Source of the DNA: Patescibacteria group bacterium
GTDB taxonomy: Bacteria > Patescibacteriota > Dojkabacteria > JAKAPS01
Reading direction: 5' to 3'
Assembly (NCBI GenBank): GCA_025450075.1
Contig: JANWIC010000004.1
Span: 1 to 47,894, forward strand
Length of the DNA: 47,894 bases
Part shown: in pieces, positions 42,043 through 47,894 of the stretch
Layout: each line of letters opens with the position of its first letter
Position numbering within the stretch: position 1 is the stretch's first letter
The notes under the pieces: generated by a model
What the model was told of the DNA's origin: nothing
The model's input: the letters and a program-made list of their open reading frames with translations, nothing else
Databases searched by the model: none
Translations under genes and position numbers: made by a program

Positions 42043-44012
42043 TTTGAATGATTTCCTATAAACCTTCGAAATACGTCATTAATAATTTGAGTATTACCTG
42101 AATTTGAAGGAACATTAATAACTTCTGGAGAAACAAATACCAATCTTATAATTCTCCCCTTAGGAGACCTTCCAGGAGTAAAGTTGATCATATAATTATC
42201 ACGAGAGTCACATCCAGCATTGTATATTACTAGATTATTCTGCTCTTCAGTAAATGTTACTTTGGCATATTCATCTAATGTATAAAGATGTGGTCCTTGT
42301 CGTATTATTGCACTATGGGTAGATGCATTATATAAACCTGTACTCAACCTGCAATATGCCGCATCAAAAACCCATGGAGCAAACGCGAATTCAAGACAAA
42401 TAGCATACCCATGTGGAATATTTGGATTACTAACTATATAAACATCTTCTGCTTCAGGTGTATGGTCTTCATCAGTTTTAGGATGTGCAAGATTGGATAA
42501 GATCATTCCAAAAGGAGTGTTGCGATCCAACTTCATGTCTATTTGCTCAAATGGGATTGCTTGAGTTTTACCCTTAGAGGACTGGGTTAGAACTTCGTGT
42601 AAAGTTCTCATCATTCTTTCGATTGATACGCCACTTGGGGATATATCAATTTCTTGTTGATTTGCTGCTGCTTGTTTACGAAGGTCATTTACAAGTCTAT
42701 CAAGAACAATTCTTAATGGTGATTCAGGAGGTAAGATATCATATGTAAAAGGATTATCCCCCTCAAACAATTCTTTTAGCAAATGGACCGATATAACATC
42801 AGGCGTGCCGCTTACAAATCCTGAAGCATTTATGTTGTAATGCCCCATATCCTCTCCTCTCACGGCTGTCTTTTCATCACGCAAAGGGTCAACATAATCT
42901 CCTTTTAATTCTCTATCAATTTCTGCATTCATCCTTTCTCTCGCGACCACTAGATCTTCTCTTTGTGATAACCAGCTATCAGATGTATCCTCATCTCGAG
43001 GATTATTTAATGAACTTCTTCTAAGCAATCTAGATAAAACAGAAGGTCTTATATCGCGTTCATGAGGTTCAAATAGTTGAGCTCTTTCTCTCCAAAAAAT
43101 AGTATGCTTCTCTTCGAATTTTCGTACAATATTTTCTTCTTCCCTTGTTAAATATCGTGTTCTGGGGTCTTTCATTAATTCAATAATACTTCTTTGTTCC
43201 TCAGATAATTCGTTTTGAAGATCATTCGAATCGGTCTCTATCCTTCTATACATTCGCTTAATAACAACAGATCCATTTTCATCTGTCTCGACAACAACGG
43301 CTTTAGTTTTACCTTTAGTTGCCTTATCCTTTTCTTTTTCTGTATAACCTAATTGTTCTATTGGTTTACTTGAATCTTTAAAATCAGTACTGACTAAAAG
43401 ATAATGGCCATCATTTATCCTTCTCATTCCTAATTGTCTCTCAGGCTTTTTAAAATCAACTTCTTCGCTTTGATTCATTTTAATTGCCATTAATTCCATG
43501 CAAAATGCAGTAGGATTATGTCTGGTTCTTAATAATTGAGCTAGCTCTGTTGATTTAGCTTTTACTCCATATTCTGTAGCCATTTCACGAATAAATGAGG
43601 CAATAGTAGGTTCCTCATGACCGACTCTAAGTGCATTATTTTTAATACGATATAATTTTCTCTTAACAGAAGAATTTTCTATATCCCTTATCATTCTTGT
43701 AAATATGTTTCTCATTGGTCCGCCAAAGTACCCCTCAACTTCAAATTCTTGACCGATTTTGGATAATGTTGAAGTTATGTTAAGGATGAAAGGAATATCT
43801 ACTCTATCTTTTGGATCTAGCTTGCCAACTTCAAATAATTCATTATAGAGTTCTTCTGCTTCTATTAAATATGTTGATAATGGTTCACCATTAAGCGTAA
43901 ATCTTCTTCTTGTTCTACCTCCATCCGTATATGTTTCACGTTGAAGTCTACCATCTAATGATGTTTCAATGTTACTTAGGTGTTCGCCAGATTCTATAGT
44001 TCTGTCAGTCAT
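42039..44012 (-). CDS. Large cytosolic protein of unknown function
   Basis: A 657-residue protein with no signal peptide or membrane segment that I can see. It is rich in charged residues, with long helical regions (RMYRRIETDSNDLQNELSEEQRS...) and a beta-rich C-terminal part of about 160 residues (GYAICLEFAFAPWVFDAAYCRL...). No enzyme motif or family was recognised. A TATAAT box lies 15 bases upstream of the ATG. It stands alone between the Gfo/Idh gene (convergent, 4-base overlap) and the NUDIX gene. Its style, with many Arg/Glu and no paralog, matches the other unknown proteins of this genome. Confidence 0.55.
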   Translation of the reverse strand: MTDRTIESGEHLSNIETSLDGRLQRETYTDGGRTRRRFTLNGEPLSTYLIEAEELYNELFEVGKLDPKDRVDIPFILNITSTLSKIGQEFEVEGYFGGPMRNIFTRMIRDIENSSVKRKLYRIKNNALRVGHEEPTIASFIREMATEYGVKAKSTELAQLLRTRHNPTAFCMELMAIKMNQSEEVDFKKPERQLGMRRINDGHYLLVSTDFKDSSKPIEQLGYTEKEKDKATKGKTKAVVVETDENGSVVIKRMYRRIETDSNDLQNELSEEQRSIIELMKDPRTRYLTREEENIVRKFEEKHTIFWRERAQLFEPHERDIRPSVLSRLLRRSSLNNPRDEDTSDSWLSQREDLVVARERMNAEIDRELKGDYVDPLRDEKTAVRGEDMGHYNINASGFVSGTPDVISVHLLKELFEGDNPFTYDILPPESPLRIVLDRLVNDLRKQAAANQQEIDISPSGVSIERMMRTLHEVLTQSSKGKTQAIPFEQIDMKLDRNTPFGMILSNLAHPKTDEDHTPEAEDVYIVSNPNIPHGYAICLEFAFAPWVFDAAYCRLSTGLYNASTHSAIIRQGPHLYTLDEYAKVTFTEEQNNLVIYNAGCDSRDNYMINFTPGRSPKGRIIRLVFVSPEVINVPSNSGNTQIINDVFRRFIGNHSN

Positions 44013-44097
44013 ATAAATTAATGATTAATTATAACTATATCGTAATTAATTGTTGAAATCAAATTATCAATTCAAAATTGCAAATATTATTTTATAT

Positions 44098-44546
44098 TCA
44101 ATTCTCCAAATTAAAGAATCTCACTATCTTTTCTCCAGAATCAAGTTCAGGTTTTTGTTTCCATGTGCAGTTTCTGGCAATAAATGTATAAACAAACCAA
44201 TCTATCTTGAGAACTGGACTGGTTTCATTCCAAAACACCCAATCATTTAATACATAACCTGTTTTTTCAAGCAACTCTCTTTTAATTACATCTAATGGCT
44301 CTTCATTCTCATTAAATCTTCCTCCCGGAATTGAGGGTATTGTTTTATCCATTTGCGGTTGCTTCTCTTCTTGTATAAGTATTTTATCTCCTACTGCGGC
44401 AATAACTTGTGCTGTATTTGGCCTTTTTAGTTTCTCAAAAATAGCAGTAGATCCATCAAACATTTGCTGTTCCCATTGCCAAACTTCAAATAATTTTCCT
44501 TGAAATACTTCTGAAAGTTATTTTTTGGTAGAGCTCTTTTTTCCAT
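44098..44546 (-). CDS. NUDIX hydrolase, frameshifted near its 5' end
   Basis: NUDIX enzymes cut nucleoside-diphosphate-linked compounds. The box reads GGRFNENEEPLDVIKRELLEKTGY: it fits Gx5Ex7REUxEExGU except that the second Glu of the EE pair is Lys. The track ORF (44463-44098) starts too late: upstream in the same frame FQGKLFEVWQWEQQMFDGSTA is clearly NUDIX-like (ADP-ribose-pyrophosphatase type). Adding one T to the T-run at about 44514-44516 (minus strand) joins it to an ATG at 44546, MEKRALPKNNFSEVF. So one base is probably missing here. The start follows the AKR-like gene by 2 bases. Confidence 0.75.
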
Positions 44547-44548
44547 TA

Positions 44549-45472
44549 TTATTTGTCGCTAGGATAGAGTTCATCAAAACTATTTGGAAGGGAAAATATT
44601 GATGTTCCAGAGTTTTCAACAAACCAGTCAATATGTTGCATTTGATAATTCGGAACTTTAAAATTATCAAGCTGTTCCAAATCTTTTACATCCATTGAAA
44701 AATCAAGTGATGCAATATTTTCATCAATATGAGTAATTGTCTCCGATTTTATTAGTGGTAAATAGCCTTTTGAAACCAACCAATTTAAAATTATTTGATT
44801 TTGTGTCTTCCCATATTTATTTGCAAGAAATTCAATTAAAGGCCAATTTCTTTGTGCAGTTCTATTTCTTCTTAAGGGTTGATATATGACATTTTTAATA
44901 TTGTTTTTACTTGCGTATGCAAGTATACCTAAATATTCATTATCCCTTATTTCAAAACTGTAGTGGACTTCATGTGAATATAACTTATCTTTGAATATAT
45001 TATGAAATTTTTGCAAATATTCAAGATTTGCATTTGTCAGACTGGTATATCTTACTTTTCCTGATGATATATGCTTTGACACTAAATCGACAATGTATTT
45101 AAATCCATATTGGTTTATGGCAGAAAGTGGAAATTCAAGAGTATCTATGTAGTCAGTTTGAAATATTTTGAAAAACTTTTCGATTTCTTTTTTTACATCA
45201 TCTAATGTTGGATTAGTATAGTTATATATAACTAAAGATAAGAACATCTCTTCACGTTTTTTAATTGATTTGACTAATGCTTTTTGAATAATGTCTACCG
45301 AATGGCCTTCAGCGTTCCAGAAGTTAATTTCTGCATAATTTAAGCCTTGATTAATAGCGTAAGTAATTGAGTCGATTTGTTTTGTATCACTAATGTTCGG
45401 ATCAAATGTCGCTAAACCTCCAATACCCCATCCTCCAATACCAATTTTAGAAATATCCTGAAGTTGTATCAT
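44549..45472 (-). CDS. Aldo/keto-reductase-fold protein with altered catalytic residues
   Basis: A 307-residue protein with the AKR (beta/alpha)8 layout: IGIGGWGIGGL start, GLNYAEINFWN, DYIDTLEFPLS, SSGKVRYTSLTNANLEYL and SETITHIDENIASLDFS at the C-terminus. By eye, all four positions of the AKR tetrad (Asp, Tyr, Lys, His) differ: the D-T-A-x-x-Y block reads EINFWN, the Lys strand reads FLSLVIYN, and the His strand reads LEFPLS. If this alignment is right, it would not reduce aldehydes in the usual way. It lies 25 bases after the SDR gene and 2 bases before NUDIX, so the three probably form an operon. Confidence 0.75.
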   Translation of the reverse strand: MIQLQDISKIGIGGWGIGGLATFDPNISDTKQIDSITYAINQGLNYAEINFWNAEGHSVDIIQKALVKSIKKREEMFLSLVIYNYTNPTLDDVKKEIEKFFKIFQTDYIDTLEFPLSAINQYGFKYIVDLVSKHISSGKVRYTSLTNANLEYLQKFHNIFKDKLYSHEVHYSFEIRDNEYLGILAYASKNNIKNVIYQPLRRNRTAQRNWPLIEFLANKYGKTQNQIILNWLVSKGYLPLIKSETITHIDENIASLDFSMDVKDLEQLDNFKVPNYQMQHIDWFVENSGTSIFSLPNSFDELYPSDK

Positions 45473-45497
45473 ATTGCTTACTCTTTGTTATGTATCT

Positions 45498-46247
45498 TTA
45501 TTTTATATGACCTCCACCATCCACGTATATGATATTGCCATTTAAATAATTTGTATCATCTTCAACCAACATATATGCAGCCTTTGCAATATATTCCGTA
45601 GAACTCAATTTACCTAATGGGTTCTCTTTAGCGAGACCATCCCAAAGATCTTGGGTATTTCCTAGTTGAGCCCAATATTTATTATTTGTCTTTGTAGCTC
45701 CAGGCGAAATTGCATTTGTTCTGATCCCATATTTGGAAAGAGATTTTACCATCGCTTTCATGAAATTGATGGTTCCTGCCGTGGCGACAGAATATGCTAT
45801 ATCATTCTCATCTGGATAATCACCCAGATCAGAGGTAATTATGATAAGATTTGCATTTGTAGCCTTCTTTAGTAATGGAATAAAATATTTAGTGCAAAGG
45901 AAATTACCATCTAATTTGGTCCGAGTAATTGTTTGCCAATCTTCAAAACTGCAAGTTTCAATTGGTGTCATCCAATCAACTGCAGCATTATTAACTAATA
46001 CATCTAATTTTCCAAACTTTTCTTCAACTTGTCTTGCAAGTTCTTTTACGCTTTCCTCATTTGTAACGTCTAATTGATATAAGCTTGCATTTGTTCCACT
46101 TGCTTCAATATCAGCGCAAACCTTTTCTCCATCAGATTTATTGTTTGCATAGGTAACTATTACTTTATATCCTTTTAATCCAAAATATCTTGCAATCCCT
46201 GCTCCAATTCCATTCGATGAACCCGTAATTAAAATTGATTTATCCAT
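45498..46247 (-). CDS. Short-chain dehydrogenase/reductase with altered YxxxK motif
   Basis: A 249-residue SDR protein. The cofactor loop ITGSSNGIGAGIARY and NNAA strand are normal, and TSDLGDYPDENDIAYSVATAGT follows. The usual YxxxK active site is YSVAT, so the catalytic Lys is Thr, and the Ser (ITSD) is kept. The C-terminal ISPGATKT and YVDGGG are typical. It may have a different activity or bind a nucleotide without reduction. It starts a three-gene unit (SDR, AKR-like, NUDIX) with a TATAAT about 20 bases upstream of the ATG. It is divergent from the 2-hydroxyacid dehydrogenase. Confidence 0.85.
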   Translation of the reverse strand: MDKSILITGSSNGIGAGIARYFGLKGYKVIVTYANNKSDGEKVCADIEASGTNASLYQLDVTNEESVKELARQVEEKFGKLDVLVNNAAVDWMTPIETCSFEDWQTITRTKLDGNFLCTKYFIPLLKKATNANLIIITSDLGDYPDENDIAYSVATAGTINFMKAMVKSLSKYGIRTNAISPGATKTNNKYWAQLGNTQDLWDGLAKENPLGKLSSTEYIAKAAYMLVEDDTNYLNGNIIYVDGGGHIK

Positions 46248-46335
46248 AAATATTACTTAATTGATCCGATTATATCGCTTTTAAGCAGATCAAGGAAGTG
46301 ATACAATCAATTTATTATCATATCAAAAATTAAAG

Positions 46336-47301
46336 ATGAAAATAGCAATTTTGTCAGAAGCTTTTACTTTTAATCCAATTCTGGATGATTTAAAAAAACT
46401 AGGAGACGTAATTTCCTATGATGATACCACCACTGAAGAAAGCATGATTGAAAGATGCTTTGGAGTTGATATTGCATTATTGAATTGCTGGGTCTCTCCA
46501 CTTACCCATAACGTAATTGATGGCCTTACAACTGTTAAACTTATTGTCACGAATACTACAGGATATGAACAGATCGATACGTCATATGCAAGGAGCAAGG
46601 GGATTTCAATAGCGAATGTGCCAGGGTTTGGCACTGAAAGTGTTGCTGAAATGGTTATCGGATTAATGCTTGCAATTGATAGGATGATTCCATTAGGAGA
46701 TAATCAAATGAAAAAACAGCCTTTTTGGGTAGATCCCCAAAATGAAGAAATGAAGATTTTTAAAGGATTTAATTTGAATGATAAAACATTGGGAATAATT
46801 GGTTTAGGGGCAATCGGAATGAGAGTTGCACAATTAGGGAATGCTTTTGGAATGCATGTGATTGGATACAATAGGACAACTAAAGATATTCCTTTTGTAA
46901 AAATGATGCCATTAGAAGATCTCTTAAAAGAGTCGGATATTGTTTCAATTAATGTTGCCTCAACATCAGAAACAATAGGAATCATTAATGAGAAGACATT
47001 ATCTTTAATGAAATCTAATGCAATCCTTGTTAATACCGCAAGAGATAATCTTATTGATGTCGATGCACTTTATTCTGCTTTAAAGAATGGAAAAATTAGA
47101 GGAGCGGGGTTAGATGGAATTGGATTGTCTTCTTCAGATCATCCAATTTTAAAACTAAACAATCTAATACTGACACCTCATATAGGGTGGTATACTGAGG
47201 AATCAGGGCTTAATATTGCACATATCATTCTAGATATTGTAAAGGCTTTTCTAGCTGGAAAAAATCTTCATATTGTGAATTTAAAAGCAAATTTAAGTTA
47301 A
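46336..47301 (+). CDS. D-isomer-specific 2-hydroxyacid dehydrogenase
   Basis: A 321-residue NAD-dependent dehydrogenase that converts a 2-oxoacid and a D-2-hydroxyacid. The Rossmann loop is IIGLGAIGMRVAQLG near 155-170; VNTARDNLID carries the conserved catalytic Arg; ILTPHIGWYT carries the catalytic His. The Glu normally found after LDV (LDVFExEP) is not seen in GLDGIGLSSSDHP, so the catalytic set may be incomplete, as in the SDR and AKR genes next to it. Substrate unknown. It is divergent from the SDR gene across an 88-base gap; both may share regulation. Confidence 0.85.
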   Translation: MKIAILSEAFTFNPILDDLKKLGDVISYDDTTTEESMIERCFGVDIALLNCWVSPLTHNVIDGLTTVKLIVTNTTGYEQIDTSYARSKGISIANVPGFGTESVAEMVIGLMLAIDRMIPLGDNQMKKQPFWVDPQNEEMKIFKGFNLNDKTLGIIGLGAIGMRVAQLGNAFGMHVIGYNRTTKDIPFVKMMPLEDLLKESDIVSINVASTSETIGIINEKTLSLMKSNAILVNTARDNLIDVDALYSALKNGKIRGAGLDGIGLSSSDHPILKLNNLILTPHIGWYTEESGLNIAHIILDIVKAFLAGKNLHIVNLKANLS

Positions 47302-47303
47302 AA

Positions 47304-47894
47304 CTATCTTTTGAGAACGATCAATTCGGATAAGATAAGAAGTGTATCATAAATTGCCTCTTCAGTATTTTTATCTCTATTTCCTCTTTTTATCGCTATA
47401 GCAACAATTAAATCCATAAGATATGGATTTAATACTAAGATGTACCTAATTATCTCTTGTGCATATTTACCACGAATAGAAGTTATTGGTTTGTCAGTTA
47501 AATTAGTAACTTGTTGATTAATATAATCATTCACTCTATGTATAATAGAATAAAATGAATCTTGCTTAACAATTAATGGATTAAACTGAGGTGATTGTCT
47601 CAATGCTTTTGCATATTGGATATCCTCAAGTGAAAGTATTGCTAACATATCAATAACAGCTTCTACAATTACTTTTCTATCAACTCTTGGAGTATGTGGG
47701 AATTTCAAGTCAATTATTCTAGATATATAATTTAAAACATCTGAATCAGTTTCTGATTGAAGTTCAATATTTTTGAATCTTTCACGAAGTTTTGCAAATT
47801 CTGAATCCATATCAATTGTATTTTCATCCGAAAAATATCTACTTACCATTCTCGCATGAAGGACCGGAACATGTGTTGTAGTATACTCTTGATA
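47304..47894 (-). CDS. Unknown helical protein, open to the window edge
   Basis: The track gives 181 residues from an ATG at 47849 (MVSRYFSDENTIDMDSEF). The same frame stays open upstream to the edge (YQEYTTTHVPVLHARMVSRY), so the gene may begin outside the window. A TATACT box at 47880-47885 on the minus strand would instead favour 47849 as the start, with a leader of about 23 bases; an ATG 7 bases after that box is out of frame. The protein is helical and acidic, with no recognised family. It starts 2 bases after the 2-hydroxyacid dehydrogenase stop, convergent with it. Confidence 0.5.
   Translation of the reverse strand, partial: YQEYTTTHVPVLHARMVSRYFSDENTIDMDSEFAKLRERFKNIELQSETDSDVLNYISRIIDLKFPHTPRVDRKVIVEAVIDMLAILSLEDIQYAKALRQSPQFNPLIVKQDSFYSIIHRVNDYINQQVTNLTDKPITSIRGKYAQEIIRYILVLNPYLMDLIVAIAIKRGNRDKNTEEAIYDTLLILSELIVLKR

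Noticed and set aside
42039-44012. The large unknown protein as a phage or secretion component
   Set aside because: No neighbouring phage or secretion gene and no recognisable motif support it; left as unknown.
47849-47878. Short leaderless ORF starting 7 bases after the TATACT box at 47880
   Set aside because: It stops after nine codons and is out of frame with the long ORF.
1-47894. CRISPR arrays, insertion sequences, tRNA or rRNA genes
   Set aside because: No spaced direct repeats, transposase motifs, terminal repeats or cloverleaf/rRNA sequences were seen by eye; tRNA detection by eye is not complete.

Overview
The window is AT-rich, compact bacterial DNA with genes on both strands, gaps almost always under 150 bases, and TGA used as a stop. 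The mix of small membrane and unknown proteins, Pro/Thr-rich linkers, a DUF5663-like protein, envelope glycoside hydrolases with end modules, and sparse biosynthetic genes suggests a Candidate Phyla Radiation (Patescibacteria) genome, probably of the Microgenomates type. This is an inference from gene content; no rRNA or tRNA gene is visible.

Layout. 1-2.8 kb: a cut Mur-ligase-like gene, divergent from a two-gene unit of sufB and a Rieske ferredoxin, then a HIT protein and a small membrane protein. 2.8-16 kb: an extracellular beta-glycan locus. It holds a GT-C glycosyltransferase fused to a GH5 glycosidase, a double GT2 protein (polyprenyl-phosphate sugar synthase domain plus cellulose-synthase-like domain), a secreted GH113 mannanase-like enzyme, a GH8 enzyme, a PilZ-less cellulose-synthase-like GT2, a second GT-C enzyme and a second secreted GH8. 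16-20.3 kb: an APH-like kinase, a YdjM-like membrane protein, trhO, a Crp/Fnr regulator, and a cytidine deaminase plus nucleotide kinase pair. 20.3-29.7 kb: a minus-strand run with four poorly known proteins (one an exported protein that may be a new glycosidase type), an EamA transporter, a dihydrouridine synthase, an unknown protein and an AI-2E-type permease. 29.8-38 kb: an M1 aminopeptidase, a CPBP protease, two tandem paralogous surface proteins, a DUF805 protein, a secreted BsuPI-like protein, a TipA-type MerR regulator and a ROK kinase. 38-47.9 kb: a kinase-like remnant, GNAT, VIT1-type transporter, small membrane protein, HAD, Gfo/Idh, a large unknown, NUDIX, AKR-like, SDR, a 2-hydroxyacid dehydrogenase and an unknown gene running to the window edge.

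How the genes may work together. In the 2.8-16 kb locus the DPM1-like domain would make polyprenyl-phosphate-hexose for the GT-C enzymes. The processive GT2 enzymes would extrude a beta-linked glycan, and GH5, GH113 and the GH8 enzymes would trim or release it. No BcsB and no PilZ domain are present, so this would be a reduced, c-di-GMP-independent version of a cellulose/mannan system.

Two genome-wide signals stand out. First, many genes have a -10 box that ends only 6-7 bases before the ATG, so transcription would start on the start codon (leaderless mRNA). The clearest case is TTGACA-N17-TATAGT-N6-ATG at 22958-22993. The TipA-type gene adds a 19-base MerR spacer and a strong internal ribosome site for a short second product. 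Second, genes between 38.4 and 44.6 kb carry several single-base frameshifts, mostly in homopolymers, while 0-38 kb looks clean; this is either local gene decay or a base-calling problem.
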